64,000 bases of DNA from Ramlibacter sp. Leaf400 (GTDB lineage Bacteria; Pseudomonadota; Gammaproteobacteria; Burkholderiales; Burkholderiaceae_C), in assembly GCF_001424545.1 (NCBI RefSeq), contig NZ_LMQL01000010.1, positions 62,874 to 126,873 of the forward strand, given 5' to 3'. Below the pieces are notes generated by a model. It was given only the letters and a program-made list of their open reading frames with translations. It searched no databases and was not told the origin of the DNA. Below, piece by piece: positions 18,095-30,516 of the stretch (its first letter is position 1; each line of letters begins with the position of its first letter). The position numbers and the translations under genes are program-made.

Positions 18095-19242
18095 GGGCGG
18101 CAACGCAAGGGATGTTCCAGCGCGGGATCGCCGCAGCGGCCGTGGCCCTGGTCCTGGCGGGCTGCTCCTCGCTGCCGTTCTTCGGCGGCGCCGACAAGCC
18201 CAAGGCGGCGGAGCTGCCGCCGAACCCGGCCACGCTCGGCATCCGGCCGGCGTGGAACAACAAGGTCGGCGAGGTGGGCTTCCCGCTGGCCGTCAACGTC
18301 AGCGGCAACCAGCTCGCCGTGGCCAGCAGCGACGGCACGGTGGCCGTGCTGGATGCGGCCACCGGCGGCGACCTGTGGCGCGCCAGCGTGGGCGCGCCGA
18401 TCGCCGCCGGCGTCGGCAGCGACGGCACCACCGCGGCGGTGGTGACGCAAGCCAATGAAGTGGTCGCGCTCTCGGGCGGCAAGGTGCTCTGGCGCGAGAA
18501 GATCCCGGCCCAGGCCTACACCGCGCCGCTGGTGGCGGGCAACCGCGTCTTCGTGCTGGCCGCCGACCGTTCGGTGATCGCCTTCGACGGCCAGACCGGC
18601 CGCCGCCTGTGGAGCCAGTCGCGTCCCGGCGAGCCCCTGGTGCTTCGCCAGGCCGGCGTGCTGCTGGCTGTGGGCGACACGCTGGTGGCGGGGCAGGGCG
18701 GCCGCCTGGCGGGGCTGAACCCGGCCAACGGCAGCATCCGCTGGGAAGCGCCGATCGCCACGCCGCGCGGCACCAACGACGTCGAGCGCCTGGTCGATCT
18801 GGTCGGCCGCGTCAGCCGGGTGGGCAACTCGGTCTGCGCGCGGGCCTTCCAGGCTTCGGTGGGCTGCGTCGACGCCAACCGCGGCACGGTGGCCTGGACC
18901 AAGCCGGCCAACGGCGGCGAAGGCGTGAGCGGCGACGAGCGCATGGTCATCGGCACCGAGTCCGACGGCCGCATCGTCGCCTGGCGCCGCGATTCCGGCG
19001 AGCGTGCCTGGGTGCACGACAAACTGCTGTACCGCGGGTTGGGCACGCCCCTCGTGGTGGGCAGCTCGGTGGCCGTGGGCGACAGCACCGGCCTCCTGCA
19101 CGTGCTCTCGCGCGACGACGGCACGCTGCGCACCCGCGTCACCACCGACGGCAGCCCCGTGGCGGCAGCGCCGGTGGTGGCGGGCACCACCCTGGTCGTG
19201 GTCACGCGCGCGGGCGGCGTCCACGCCTTCGTTCCGCAATAA
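18091..19242 (+). CDS. bamB: Outer membrane protein assembly factor BamB
   Basis: A 383-residue outer-membrane lipoprotein of the BAM complex. The signal peptide ends in LAGC with C25 as the lipidated cysteine. The rest folds as an eight-bladed PQQ-type beta-propeller; repeats can be seen as [32 protein letters not shown] and [17 protein letters not shown]. The ATG overlapping the yfgM stop is fixed by the signal peptide. Position between yfgM and der is conserved. Confidence 0.95.
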   Translation: MRAATQGMFQRGIAAAAVALVLAGCSSLPFFGGADKPKAAELPPNPATLGIRPAWNNKVGEVGFPLAVNVSGNQLAVASSDGTVAVLDAATGGDLWRASVGAPIAAGVGSDGTTAAVVTQANEVVALSGGKVLWREKIPAQAYTAPLVAGNRVFVLAADRSVIAFDGQTGRRLWSQSRPGEPLVLRQAGVLLAVGDTLVAGQGGRLAGLNPANGSIRWEAPIATPRGTNDVERLVDLVGRVSRVGNSVCARAFQASVGCVDANRGTVAWTKPANGGEGVSGDERMVIGTESDGRIVAWRRDSGERAWVHDKLLYRGLGTPLVVGSSVAVGDSTGLLHVLSRDDGTLRTRVTTDGSPVAAAPVVAGTTLVVVTRAGGVHAFVPQ

Positions 19243-19262
19243 CTGAAAGACCGGGTGGCACC

Positions 19263-20600
19263 ATGAAACCCGTGATGGCCCTGGTGGGCCGCCCGAACGT
19301 CGGCAAGTCGACGCTGTTCAACCGCCTGACCAAGTCGCGCGACGCCATCGTGGCCGACTTCGCCGGCCTCACGCGCGACCGCCACTACGGCAACGCCAAA
19401 CACGGCAAGCACGAGTTCATCGTGGTCGACACCGGCGGCTTCGAGCCGACGGCCGAGAGCGGCATCTACTCGGAGATGGCCAAGCAGACCCGGCAGGCGG
19501 TGGCCGAAGCCGACGTCGTGGTCTTCGTGGTCGATGCGCGCGGCGGCCTCTCGGCGCAGGACCACGACATCGGCAACTACCTGCGCAAGCTGGGCAAGCC
19601 CACCGTGCTGGCGGCCAACAAGGCCGAGGGCATGACCGAGGGCGTGCAGCTGTCCGAGTTCTACGAGCTGGGCCTGGGCGAGGTGCATCCCGTCTCGGCC
19701 GCGCACGGCCAGGGCATCCGCAGCCTGGTGGAGGTCGCGTTCGAGCCCCTGAACCTGCCCGACGAGGAGGAAGAAGCGGGCGAGGCCGAGGAGGGCGTGA
19801 TCAAGCTGGCCGTGGCCGGCCGGCCCAACGTGGGCAAGTCCACCCTCATCAACACCTGGCTGGGCGAGGAGCGCCTGGTCGCCTTCGACCTGCCGGGCAC
19901 GACGCGCGATGCGATCACGGTGCCCTTCGAGCGGGGCGGGCAGAAGTACGAGCTGATCGACACCGCCGGACTGCGCCGCAAGGGCAAGGTGTTCGAGGCG
20001 ATCGAGAAGTTCTCGGTGGTCAAGACGCTGCAGGCCATCGAGTCGGCCAACGTCGTGCTGCTGCTGCTGGACGCCACGCAGGGCGTGACCGACCAGGACG
20101 CGCACATCGCCGGCTACATCCTGGAGAGCGGCCGCGCGGTGGTGCTCGCGGTCAACAAGTGGGACGCGGTGGACGAGTACCAGCGCGAACAGCTGCAGCG
20201 CCAGATCGAGGCGCGGCTGGCCTTCCTGAAATTCGCGTCGCTGCACCTGATCTCGGCCAGGAAGCGGCAGGGCCTGGGCCCGGTCTGGACCTCGATAGCG
20301 CAGGCGCACAAGTCGGCGATGACCAAGATGCCCACGCCGGTGCTCACGCGGCTGCTGCAGGAAGCCGTGCAGTTCCAGTCGCCCAAGCGCGCGGGCATGT
20401 TCCGCCCCAAGCTGCGCTACGCGCACCAGGGGGGCATGAACCCGCCGGTGATCATCGTGCACGGCAACTCGCTGGAGCACGTCACCGATGCGTACAAACG
20501 CTTCCTGGAGGGCCGGTTCCGCAAGGAATTCAACCTCATCGGCACGCCGCTGCGCATCGAGATGAAGACCTCGAAGAACCCTTACGCCGACAAGGAGTAG
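19263..20600 (+). CDS. der: Ribosome biogenesis GTPase Der (EngA)
   Basis: A 445-residue essential GTPase with two tandem G domains and a C-terminal KH-like domain; it acts in 50S subunit assembly. The first P-loop GRPNVGKS is at residues 9-16 and the second near residue 186. Switch elements DTGGF and DTAGL follow, and G4 motifs NKAE and NKWD are seen. ATG at 19263 follows bamB by 20 bp. The length is typical. Confidence 0.97.
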   Translation: MKPVMALVGRPNVGKSTLFNRLTKSRDAIVADFAGLTRDRHYGNAKHGKHEFIVVDTGGFEPTAESGIYSEMAKQTRQAVAEADVVVFVVDARGGLSAQDHDIGNYLRKLGKPTVLAANKAEGMTEGVQLSEFYELGLGEVHPVSAAHGQGIRSLVEVAFEPLNLPDEEEEAGEAEEGVIKLAVAGRPNVGKSTLINTWLGEERLVAFDLPGTTRDAITVPFERGGQKYELIDTAGLRRKGKVFEAIEKFSVVKTLQAIESANVVLLLLDATQGVTDQDAHIAGYILESGRAVVLAVNKWDAVDEYQREQLQRQIEARLAFLKFASLHLISARKRQGLGPVWTSIAQAHKSAMTKMPTPVLTRLLQEAVQFQSPKRAGMFRPKLRYAHQGGMNPPVIIVHGNSLEHVTDAYKRFLEGRFRKEFNLIGTPLRIEMKTSKNPYADKE

Positions 20601-20684
20601 GGCGTGCGCGATGCTCCACGGCGGAGCGCGCCCTTGAAGCGGATGGGTCCGTCCCCATGTGCTGCCGTATCGAAAGCAAACTAC

Positions 20685-20712
20685 TTGCACAGCTGTGTTG
20701 CTGTGGTAAGGT
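20685..20712 (+). promoter_or_regulatory. Weak promoter and palindrome upstream of hfq
   Basis: The 148-bp der-hfq gap is less GC-rich than its surroundings and holds TTGCAC at 20685-20690 and TAAGGT at 20707-20712 with 16-bp spacing, a weak match to a sigma-70 promoter. The perfect palindrome CACAGCTGTG (20688-20697) overlaps it and could be an operator. Confidence 0.3.
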
Positions 20713-20748
20713 GCGTTTTCCAACAACACCCCGAACACGGAGAATATC

Positions 20749-20997
20749 GTGAGCAACAAAGGGCAGCTTCTACAAGACCCGTTCCTGAACACGCTGCGAC
20801 GTGAGCATGTGCCGGTGTCGATCTACCTGGTCAACGGGATCAAGCTGCAGGGGCAGATCGAGTCTTTCGACCAGTACGTGGTCCTCCTGCGCAACACCGT
20901 GACGCAGATGGTCTACAAGCACGCCATTTCCACCATCGTCCCCGGTCGCGCCGTGAACTTCACCACGGCCGAGAGCAACGAAGCCGCCGCCAGCTGA
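20749..20997 (+). CDS. hfq: RNA chaperone Hfq
   Basis: An 82-residue Sm-like hexameric protein that pairs small RNAs with mRNAs. The Sm1 motif region is [23 protein letters not shown] and the Sm2 motif is [10 protein letters not shown], both nearly identical to E. coli. The start codon is GTG at 20749, preceded by ACGGAGAA. The short acidic/Ala C-terminal tail ([11 protein letters not shown]) is the form common in Betaproteobacteria. hflX-hflK-hflC follow, as in many proteobacteria. Confidence 0.97.
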   Translation: MSNKGQLLQDPFLNTLRREHVPVSIYLVNGIKLQGQIESFDQYVVLLRNTVTQMVYKHAISTIVPGRAVNFTTAESNEAAAS

Positions 20998-21065
20998 CCG
21001 CGAGCACGCGGTGCGTGCGCTCCCCGCCGGGCGTGTCCATCCCTGATACCCCCGGATTCCCCGTT

Positions 21066-22250
21066 TTGTCCGACTCCCAAGCAAGACCCGCCGCCCCCAC
21101 GATCCTCGTCGGGGTGGACCTCGGCCTGCCGCATTTCGACGCCGAACTCCAGGAGCTCGGCGAACTCGCGCGCACAGCGGGCCTCGAGCCCGTCGCGCGC
21201 ATGACCGCCAAGCGCAAGGCGCCCGATGCGGCGCTGTTTGTCGGGCGCGGCAAAGCCGACGAGATCAAGGCGCTGGCCGAAGAGACCGGCGCCACCGAGG
21301 TGCTGTTCGACCAGTCGCTCAGCCCCGGCCAGCAGCGCAACCTGGAACGCCACCTCGGCCTGCCGGTCAACGACCGCACGCTGCTGATCCTGGAGATCTT
21401 CGCGCAGCGCGCCCGCAGCCACGAAGGCAAGCTGCAGGTCGAACTGGCGCGACTGCAGTACGTGAGCACACGGCTGGTGCGGCGGTGGTCGCACCTGGAG
21501 CGCCAGACAGGCGGCGCCGGCGTTCGCGGCGGCCCGGGCGAAAAGCAGATCGAACTCGACCGCCGGATGATCGGCGACGCCATCAAGCGCACGCGCGACC
21601 GGCTGGATAAGGTCAAAAAGCAGCGCCACACGCAGCGCCGCCAGCGCGAGCGGCAGGGCGCCTTCAACATCTCGCTGGTGGGCTACACCAACGCCGGCAA
21701 GTCGACGCTCTTCAATGCGCTGGTCAAGGCGCAGGCGTACGCGGCCGACCAGCTGTTCGCCACGCTGGACACCACCACGCGCCGGATGTACCTCGACGAC
21801 GTCGAGGGCGGCTCGGGCGGCCGCTCCGTCTCGCTGTCCGACACGGTCGGGTTCATCCGCGACCTGCCGCACGGCCTGATCGACGCCTTCCAAGCCACGC
21901 TGCAGGAGGCGACCGATGCCGACCTGCTGCTGCACGTGGTCGACGCGGCCAACCCGCACCACCCCGAGCAGATCGCCGAGGTGCAGCGCGTGCTGCACGA
22001 GATCGGCGCCGACCAGGTTCCGCAGCTGCTGGTGTTCAACAAGCTCGACGCGCTGGACCCCTCGCAGCGGCCACGCCTGCGCAGCGACGTCTTCGAGCTC
22101 GAGGGCGCTCCGGTGCGCCGCGTGTTCGTCAGCAGCCGCACCGCCGATGGCTTGCCCACGCTGCGCCAGGAGCTCGCCGGGCGGGCCGCCGAGGCGGCGC
22201 GTCCGCAATCCCTTCAGACAAGTCCCGAATTGCACGATACCGCCGCCTGA
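21066..22250 (+). CDS. hflX: Ribosome-splitting GTPase HflX
   Basis: A GTPase that binds 50S and rescues or splits stalled ribosomes. It has the HflX N-terminal domain (PDAALFVGRGKADEI), a coiled-coil linker around RRMIGDAIKRTRDRLDKVKKQ, and a G domain with GYTNAGKSTLFN, DTVGFIRDLPH and NKLD. The start is uncertain: there is no ATG near the N terminus. I give TTG 21066 (LSDSQARPAAP), which leaves about 394 residues; GTG codons at 21015 and 21033 are alternatives. None has a convincing Shine-Dalgarno sequence. Confidence 0.93.
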   Translation: MSDSQARPAAPTILVGVDLGLPHFDAELQELGELARTAGLEPVARMTAKRKAPDAALFVGRGKADEIKALAEETGATEVLFDQSLSPGQQRNLERHLGLPVNDRTLLILEIFAQRARSHEGKLQVELARLQYVSTRLVRRWSHLERQTGGAGVRGGPGEKQIELDRRMIGDAIKRTRDRLDKVKKQRHTQRRQRERQGAFNISLVGYTNAGKSTLFNALVKAQAYAADQLFATLDTTTRRMYLDDVEGGSGGRSVSLSDTVGFIRDLPHGLIDAFQATLQEATDADLLLHVVDAANPHHPEQIAEVQRVLHEIGADQVPQLLVFNKLDALDPSQRPRLRSDVFELEGAPVRRVFVSSRTADGLPTLRQELAGRAAEAARPQSLQTSPELHDTAA

Positions 22251-22292
22251 TTGGGCACAATCCAGCCAGACAACGAAGAGAAACACTCCCGA

Positions 22293-23618
22293 ATGAAGCT
22301 CCCCCTGCCCGGCATCGGGTCCGCCCTCGGCGGACGCCTCAGAGGCATGTTCAACCTGAACGATCCCCGGTGGGGACGCGGCGGCGACGACGGCAAGGAC
22401 AACCGTCCGGACCCGCAGCGCCCTGAGCGGGGCCCCAACCAGGGACCGCCCGACCTGGACGAACTCTGGCGCGATTTCAACCGGCGCCTCGGCGGCCTGT
22501 TCGGCGGCGGCCGCGGCCGCCGGCCCGACAACAACAACAACAACGGCTTCCAGCCCGACATGAAGAGCGCGGGCGTGGGCATCGGCCTGATCGCCGCGGT
22601 GCTGCTGCTGATCTGGCTGGGCACCGGCTTCTTCATCGTGCAGGAAGGCCAGCAGGCCGTGATCACGCAGTTCGGCCGCTACAAGTCGACCGTGGGCGCG
22701 GGCTTCAACTGGCGCCTGCCGTACCCGATCCAGCGCCACGAGGTCGTGTACGTCACCCAGATCCGCTCGGTCGACATCGGCCGCGACACGGTCATCAAGG
22801 CGACCGGCCTCAAGGAATCGGCGATGCTGACCCAGGACGAGAACATCCTGGACATCAAGTTCTCCGTGCAGTACCGCCTGAAGGACGCGCGCGCCTACCT
22901 GTTCGAGAGCAAGAACCCGGCCGAGACCGTGGTGCAGGCCGCCGAGACGGCCGTGCGCGAGGTGGTCGGCAAGATGCAGATGAACGCCGCGCTCGGCGAG
23001 GAGCGCGAGCAGATCGCCCCGCGCGTGCGCACGGTGATGCAGACCATCCTGGACCGCTACAAGGTCGGCATCGACGTCGTGGCCATCAACCTGCAGCAGG
23101 GCGGCGTGCGCGCGCCCGAGCAGGTGCAGGCCGCGTTCGACGACGTCAACAAGGCCGGCCAGGAGCGCGAGCGCCTGAAGAACGAAGGCGCGGCCTACGC
23201 CAACGACGTGATCCCGCGCGCGGCCGGTTCCGCCGCCCGCCTGCGCGAGGAGTCCGAGGCCTACAAGTCCCGCGTGGTCGCCCAGGCCCAGGGCGATGCA
23301 CAGCGCTTCCGCTCGGTGCTCACCGAATACCAGAAGGCCCCCCAGGTCACGCGCGACCGCATGTACCTGGAGACCATGCAGCAGATCTACGCCAACGTCA
23401 CCAAGGTGATGATCGATTCGCGCCAGGGCTCGAACCTGCTGTACCTGCCGCTGGACCGCATCCTGCAGCAGGTGTCGCAGGGCGGCGCCGCCGCCGTGGC
23501 CCCCGATCCGTCCGCGGCCCCCACGCCCCCGGCGGGCGGCGGCGCCGGCACCAGTTCGTCCCCGGACGTCCGCAACCGGGACACCAATGCCCGCGGCCGC
23601 GAACGCGAGTCGCGCTGA
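22293..23618 (+). CDS. hflK: FtsH protease modulator HflK
   Basis: A 441-residue SPFH/band-7 membrane protein that with HflC forms the cage around FtsH in the inner membrane. One transmembrane helix is at about residues 93-115, followed by the periplasmic band-7 domain starting at VQEGQQAVITQFGRY. The cytoplasmic N terminus is Gly/Asn/Pro/Arg-rich and includes an Asn run. The C-terminal tail is Ala/Pro/Arg-rich. I chose ATG 22293; an internal ATG at 22347 (MFNLNDPRWG) is also possible. The client protease ftsH is not adjacent, but an FtsH-like protein is encoded 15 kb away (37693). Confidence 0.93.
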   Translation: MKLPLPGIGSALGGRLRGMFNLNDPRWGRGGDDGKDNRPDPQRPERGPNQGPPDLDELWRDFNRRLGGLFGGGRGRRPDNNNNNGFQPDMKSAGVGIGLIAAVLLLIWLGTGFFIVQEGQQAVITQFGRYKSTVGAGFNWRLPYPIQRHEVVYVTQIRSVDIGRDTVIKATGLKESAMLTQDENILDIKFSVQYRLKDARAYLFESKNPAETVVQAAETAVREVVGKMQMNAALGEEREQIAPRVRTVMQTILDRYKVGIDVVAINLQQGGVRAPEQVQAAFDDVNKAGQERERLKNEGAAYANDVIPRAAGSAARLREESEAYKSRVVAQAQGDAQRFRSVLTEYQKAPQVTRDRMYLETMQQIYANVTKVMIDSRQGSNLLYLPLDRILQQVSQGGAAAVAPDPSAAPTPPAGGGAGTSSSPDVRNRDTNARGRERESR

Positions 23619-23633
23619 CGGGAGCACCACGCA

Positions 23634-24554
23634 ATGAACCGAATCGGATTTATCGGCGCAGCGGCCCTCGTGGCCCTGGCCCTGCTCAGCTCCACGCTCT
23701 TCGTCGTCGACCAGCGCCAGTTCGGCGTGGTCTACGCGCTCGGCCAGATCAAGGAAGTGATCACCGAGCCCGGCCTCAACTTCAAGCTGCCGCCGCCGTT
23801 CCAGAACGTCAGCTACATCGACAAGCGCCTGCTCAACCTCGACAGCAACGACACCACCCCGGTGCTCACCGCCGAGAAGCAGCCGGTGGTGATCGACTGG
23901 TTCGTGCGCTGGCGCATCACCGATCCCACCCAGTACATCCGCACCGTGGGCCTGGACGAGGCCACCGGCGCCAACCGCCTCTCCAACGTGGTGCGCAGCG
24001 CCTTCAACCAGGAGGTCAACAAGCGCACGGTGCGCGACCTGCTGTCGTCGCAGCGCGAGCAGCTGATGGCCGACGTGAAGGCCGAGGTGCTGGAGCAGGT
24101 CCGGGGCGGGCAGCCCTGGGGCATCGACGTCATCGACGTGCGGGTGACCCGCGTGGACTACAGCGAGGCCATCACCGAGTCGGTCTACCGCCGCATGGAA
24201 GCCGAGCGCCGCCGCGTGGCCAACGAGCTGCGGTCCACCGGCGCCGCCGAGAGCGAGAAGATCCGCGCCGATGCCGACCGCCAGCGCGAAGTGATCATCG
24301 CCAACGCCTACCGCGACGCGCAGAAGATCAAGGGCGAGGGCGATGGCCAGGCCGCCGCCATCTACGGCGACGCCTTCGGGCGCGACCCCCAGTTCGCCCA
24401 GTTCTACCGCAGCCTCGAAGCCTACCGCGCCACCTTCAACAAGCGTGCCGACGTGCTGGTGGTGGACCCGAGCGCGTCGGAGTTCTTCCGTGCCTTCCGC
24501 GGGCCGGGCGCCCCGGCCGGCGCGTCGGCACAGCCGGCGGCCCCGCGTCGCTGA
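23634..24554 (+). CDS. hflC: FtsH protease modulator HflC
   Basis: A 306-residue SPFH protein, partner of HflK. It has an N-terminal signal-anchor helix (about residues 4-22, IGFIGAAALVALALLSSTLF), the band-7 domain (VDQRQFGVVYALGQI) and a C-terminal helical region with EFFRAFR close to the end. It follows hflK by 15 bp with the Shine-Dalgarno sequence GGGAGCA. Confidence 0.94.
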   Translation: MNRIGFIGAAALVALALLSSTLFVVDQRQFGVVYALGQIKEVITEPGLNFKLPPPFQNVSYIDKRLLNLDSNDTTPVLTAEKQPVVIDWFVRWRITDPTQYIRTVGLDEATGANRLSNVVRSAFNQEVNKRTVRDLLSSQREQLMADVKAEVLEQVRGGQPWGIDVIDVRVTRVDYSEAITESVYRRMEAERRRVANELRSTGAAESEKIRADADRQREVIIANAYRDAQKIKGEGDGQAAAIYGDAFGRDPQFAQFYRSLEAYRATFNKRADVLVVDPSASEFFRAFRGPGAPAGASAQPAAPRR

Positions 24555-24555
24555 G

Positions 24556-24744
24556 TTGGACAGCGACACGCTCTGGGCGGCCCTCGCCCTGGTGCTGGTG
24601 TTCGAGGGACTGTTCCCCCTGCTGGCGCCAGGCGGCTGGCGCAACACCTTCCGCAAGCTGCTCGATCTGAAGGACGGGCAGCTGCGGTTCTTCGGGTTGT
24701 GCAGCGTGGGGCTGGGGCTGGTCCTGCTCTGGTTCTCGACCTAG
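24556..24744 (+). CDS. DUF2065 (YjeT-type) small membrane protein
   Basis: A 62-residue protein with two hydrophobic helices ([19 protein letters not shown] and [16 protein letters not shown]). The family (YjeT/DUF2065) sits next to hflC in many proteobacteria and has no known function. The proposed start is TTG at 24556, one base after the hflC stop, and gives the family's usual length of about 60. Earlier starts would lie inside hflC. Confidence 0.8.
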   Translation: MDSDTLWAALALVLVFEGLFPLLAPGGWRNTFRKLLDLKDGQLRFFGLCSVGLGLVLLWFST

Positions 24745-24784
24745 CCAGGCGCGTCCGGGGAAGGGCCGCAGAAGCCGCAAGCGC

Positions 24785-24811
24785 TGGATTTCCGCCTTCG
24801 CGGGAATGACG
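24785..24811 (-). repeat. REP-like hairpin element, copy a
   Basis: TGGATTTCCGCCTTCGCGG followed by GAATGACG is one copy, in reverse orientation, of a family whose forward core is CGTCATTCCCGCG-AAGG-CGGGAATCCAG. It lies between the DUF2065 gene and hisZ. See the finding on the whole family. Confidence 0.75.
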
Positions 24812-24849
24812 GTCGGGGGACCGAAGCTCAGCCGCCGCACCCGCCCCGG

Positions 24850-24855
24850 TAAAAT
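24850..24855 (+). promoter_or_regulatory. Candidate -10 box for hisZ
   Basis: TAAAAT after a G/C-rich stretch lies 28 bp before the hisZ ATG. It resembles the box upstream of ndk. No clear -35 was found. Confidence 0.35.
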
Positions 24856-24883
24856 GCCGCTTTTAACAGCCCCCCACTTCTTC

Positions 24884-27389
<2,506 letters not shown>

Positions 27390-27409
27390 GCCCCACGAGG
27401 AAAAAGACG

Positions 27410-27934
27410 ATGTTGACGGAAGACGGCAAGCACCTGTACGTGAGCTACGACGAGTACCACAACCTGATCGAGAAGCTCGCGATCAAGGTGCACCAGTCGG
27501 GCTGGAAGTTCGACACCATTCTGTGCCTGGCGCGCGGGGGCATGCGGCCGGGGGACATCCTCTCGCGCATCTTCGACAAGCCGCTGGCCATCATGTCCAC
27601 CAGCTCCTACCGCGCCGAAGCCGGCACGGTCCAGGGCCACCTGGACATCGCCCGCTACATCACCACGCCCAAGGGCGAGATCGCCGGCAAGGTGCTGCTG
27701 GTGGACGACCTGGCCGATTCGGGCCACACCCTGCACCGGGTGGTGGACCTGCTGAGGAACAGCTACGAGCCGATCACCGAGCTGCGCAGCGCCGTGATCT
27801 GGACCAAGGGCCTGTCCACCTTCACGGCCGACTACTCGGTGGAGTTCCTGCCCACCAACCCGTGGATCCACCAGCCCTTCGAAGGCTATGACGCCATGGG
27901 GCCGGAGAAGCTGCTGGAGAAGTGGAAGGTCTGA
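27410..27934 (+). CDS. Purine-type phosphoribosyltransferase
   Basis: A 174-residue type I PRTase-fold protein. The PRPP-binding loop is VLLVDDLADSGHTL and an N-terminal RGGMRPG loop is also present. Similar proteins are annotated as hypoxanthine or xanthine-guanine phosphoribosyltransferase. A location directly after purA supports purine salvage, but the base specificity cannot be told from sequence. ATG at 27410 follows GAGGAAAAAGACG, a good ribosome-binding site. Confidence 0.85.
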   Translation: MLTEDGKHLYVSYDEYHNLIEKLAIKVHQSGWKFDTILCLARGGMRPGDILSRIFDKPLAIMSTSSYRAEAGTVQGHLDIARYITTPKGEIAGKVLLVDDLADSGHTLHRVVDLLRNSYEPITELRSAVIWTKGLSTFTADYSVEFLPTNPWIHQPFEGYDAMGPEKLLEKWKV

Positions 27935-27974
27935 GCCGCGACGTCGCGGCCGGGTGGCGCGCTACCATGGTCGG

Positions 27975-29186
27975 ATGACCCTGAAGTCGACGGACCTCAT
28001 CCACCACCCCTACAAGCCGCCCGCCGGCTTCGACTCGCCGCAGCCCGGGGTCTACAAGGCCTCGACCATCATCTTCCCCAACGTCGCGGCCCTGCGGGCG
28101 CGCGACTGGAAGCACAAGACCGGCTACACGTACGGCCTGCACGGCACGCCGACGACGTTCGCGCTGGAAGAACGCATCGCCACGCTGGAAGGCGCCAAGC
28201 ACTGCCTGCTGGTGCCCAGCGGGCTGGCGGCGATCGCCTGCGTCGACTTCTCGCTGCTGTCCTCGGGCGACGAGGTCCTGCTTCCGGACAACGCCTACGG
28301 CCCCAACCGGACGCTGGCCGAGAACGAGCTGCGCCAGTGGGGCATCACGCACCAGCGCTACGACCCGATGGACCCGGCCGACCTGGAGCGGCGCCTGGGC
28401 CCGCGGACCCGGCTCGTGTGGCTGGAGGCGCCGGGCTCGGTGACGATGGAGTTCCCGCCGCTCGCGCACCTGGCCCACCTGTGCCGCCAGCGCGGCATCA
28501 CGACGGCGCTGGACAACACCTGGGGCGCGGGCCTGGCCTTCAACGGCTTCGACCTGGGCCGAGGTGATCGATTCACGCCCACCAGCGGCGCCGACATCGT
28601 GGTGCAGGCCCTGACCAAGTACCCCAGCGGCGGCGGCGACGTGCTGATGGGCAGCATCGCCACGCGCGACGAGGCGCTGCACGTGCGCCTGAAGTTCACC
28701 CACATGCGCATCGGCTTCGGCGTGGGCGGCAACGACGTCGAGGCGGTGCTGCGCTCGCTGGCCAGCCTGCCGCTGCGCTACCAGGCGCACGATGCCGCGG
28801 CGCGGTCGCTGGCGCGCTGGCTCCAGCAGCAGCCCCAGGTGGCGCAGGTGCTGCATCCGGCGCTGGAAGGCTCGCCCGGCCACGAGCACTGGCGTGCGCT
28901 TTGCGGCGACGACGGGCAGGCGGCCGGCCTGTTCTCGGTGGTGTTCCACGAGCGCTACTCGCCGGCGCAGGTCGACGCTTTCTGCGACGCGCTCCAGCTC
29001 TTCAGGATCGGCTACTCCTGGGGCGGGCCGGTGAGCCTGGTGGTCCCCTACGACCTGCCGTCCATGCGCAGCGCCGAGCTGGGCACCTGGAAGCATCGCG
29101 GCGTGCTGGCGCGCTTCTCGGTCGGGCTGGAGCACGCGGCCGACCTGCAGGCCGACCTGGAACAGGCCCTGGCCGCCCTCGGCTGA
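27975..29186 (+). CDS. PLP-dependent cystathionine beta-lyase-like enzyme
   Basis: A 403-residue member of the Cys/Met metabolism PLP family (MetC/MetB group). PLP lysine is K215 in LTKYPSGGG, the ring-nitrogen Asp is D190 in ALDNTW, and the phosphate-binding region is PSGLAAI. It is probably a cystathionine beta-lyase that yields homocysteine, but gamma-synthase and gamma-lyase share these residues. ATG at 27975 gives the conserved N terminus TDLIHHPYKPPAGFDSPQPGVYKAST. It has no close operon partner. Confidence 0.85.
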   Translation: MTLKSTDLIHHPYKPPAGFDSPQPGVYKASTIIFPNVAALRARDWKHKTGYTYGLHGTPTTFALEERIATLEGAKHCLLVPSGLAAIACVDFSLLSSGDEVLLPDNAYGPNRTLAENELRQWGITHQRYDPMDPADLERRLGPRTRLVWLEAPGSVTMEFPPLAHLAHLCRQRGITTALDNTWGAGLAFNGFDLGRGDRFTPTSGADIVVQALTKYPSGGGDVLMGSIATRDEALHVRLKFTHMRIGFGVGGNDVEAVLRSLASLPLRYQAHDAAARSLARWLQQQPQVAQVLHPALEGSPGHEHWRALCGDDGQAAGLFSVVFHERYSPAQVDAFCDALQLFRIGYSWGGPVSLVVPYDLPSMRSAELGTWKHRGVLARFSVGLEHAADLQADLEQALAALG

Positions 29187-29259
29187 GCCGCACGGGCATC
29201 GTCGGTGCCCGCCAGTTTTTGGCGTACATTGGTCCCATCCTCTTACGAACGGACGAGCT

Positions 29260-29451
29260 GTGGCCACACCCAATTACGGATACGAGAAGCGGCAGAAGGA
29301 ATTGGCCAAGAAGCGCAAGAAGGAAGACAAGCTGCGGGCCAAGGCCGACCGCAAGTCCGGCACCGGCGCGCCGGCGGACGACGGCAGCGACGGCGGGGAA
29401 GGGCAGGCCGCCGGCCCTGCCGAGCCGAACCAGCAGCCGCCCCAGCCCTGA
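29260..29451 (+). CDS. Small lysine-rich protein conserved in Burkholderiales
   Basis: A 63-residue protein starting at GTG (after GGACGAG). The first half is a very basic helix (GYEKRQKELAKKRKKEDKLRAK) and the second half is Gly/Ala/Pro-rich. I recall similar short proteins in this order, usually hypothetical. A nucleic-acid-binding or ribosome-associated role is only a guess. It is convergent with mnmH (3-bp gap). Confidence 0.75.
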   Translation: MATPNYGYEKRQKELAKKRKKEDKLRAKADRKSGTGAPADDGSDGGEGQAAGPAEPNQQPPQP

Positions 29452-29454
29452 GCT

Positions 29455-30516
29455 TCAGCCCGGCGCGGCCACGATCTCGCGGGCCATCCGCTCCATGCTC
29501 GCCGCGCTGCGGTCGGGCAGCACGCAGGCCCGCGCCTGCTCGAACTGCACGAAATTCCGCCGCGTCGACGACGCATAGCCGGGGTCGTAGTGCGACCGAA
29601 GCAACTCCCGCACCACGGTTTCCATCTCGCCTTGCTGCACCAGCGCCTGCCAGCGCTCCACCACGGCCTTGCCCCGCAGTTCCGTGAGCGCCGCCAGACG
29701 GCGGCTGAACAGCTGGGGGTCGTGCACGAAGAAGGCGTAGTCCTCCAGCAGCAGCGCGACGCGCTCGTCATCCGAAAGCTCGATGCGCAGGCAGGGGCTG
29801 GCCCGCATGGCGGCCATCAGCGACTCGTGCACCGCGACGTTGCCGACCTTGCGGCTTTCGCTTTCCACGTACACCGGCCGGGCCGGATCGAAGCGGCGCA
29901 GCGCGTCCCACACGCGCGTGTCGAAGGCCTTCTGGCTCGGCTGCGGCTCGCCCGGGATCAGGCCGAGCACCGAGCTGCGGTGGTGGGCCAGGCCCTCCAG
30001 GTCCAGCACCTGGGCGCCGGCTGCCGCCAAGGCGTGCAGCAGCCTGGTCTTGCCCGAGCCGGTCGGTCCGCAGACCACGCGGAAGGACTGCCGCTGGGCC
30101 AGCCCCGGCAGCTGGGCCAGCACGGCCCCGCGGAAGGCCTTGTAGCCGCCCTCGACGAGGCTGACGCGAAAGCCGATCTGGTCCAGCACCAGCGACAGCG
30201 ACCCGCTGCGCTTGCCCCCGCGCCAGCAGTAGACCAGCGGCTGCCAGGACTTGGGCTTGTCGAACACCTCGCGCTCGAGGTGGCGGGCCACGTTGGCCGC
30301 CACCAGGGCCGCGCCGCGCTTGCGCGCCTCGAAGGGGTTGACCTGCTTGTAGATGGTGCCGACCAGCGCGCGCTCTTCGTTGTTCAGCGACGGCCAGTTG
30401 ACGGCGCCGGGCAGGCGGTCCTCGGCGTACTCGTCCTCGCTGCGCGCGTCGATCACGGCGTCGAACTCGTCGAGCCGGGCGGCGGCCTCGTCCGCCGGCA
30501 GGTTCTGCACGCTCAC
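29455..30516 (-). CDS. mnmH: tRNA 2-selenouridine synthase (MnmH/SelU)
   Basis: A 353-residue enzyme that replaces sulfur by selenium at the wobble thiouridine of certain tRNAs, via a geranylated intermediate. The N-terminal rhodanese domain has the catalytic C97 in VYCWRGGKRSG, and the C-terminal P-loop domain has GPTGSGKT at about residues 150-157. The length is close to E. coli SelU (364). It overlaps the tesA stop by 4 bp, so both are translated from one message. E. coli keeps the same neighbours (ybbB, tesA, ybbA). The selenium donor gene selD is not in the window. Confidence 0.93.
   Translation of the reverse strand: MSVQNLPADEAAARLDEFDAVIDARSEDEYAEDRLPGAVNWPSLNNEERALVGTIYKQVNPFEARKRGAALVAANVARHLEREVFDKPKSWQPLVYCWRGGKRSGSLSLVLDQIGFRVSLVEGGYKAFRGAVLAQLPGLAQRQSFRVVCGPTGSGKTRLLHALAAAGAQVLDLEGLAHHRSSVLGLIPGEPQPSQKAFDTRVWDALRRFDPARPVYVESESRKVGNVAVHESLMAAMRASPCLRIELSDDERVALLLEDYAFFVHDPQLFSRRLAALTELRGKAVVERWQALVQQGEMETVVRELLRSHYDPGYASSTRRNFVQFEQARACVLPDRSAASMERMAREIVAAPG

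Noticed and set aside
24806..24883. Earlier ATG for hisZ at 24806
   Set aside because: It lies inside a REP-like element, and the added 26 residues are unlike HisZ. ATG 24884 matches the family start.
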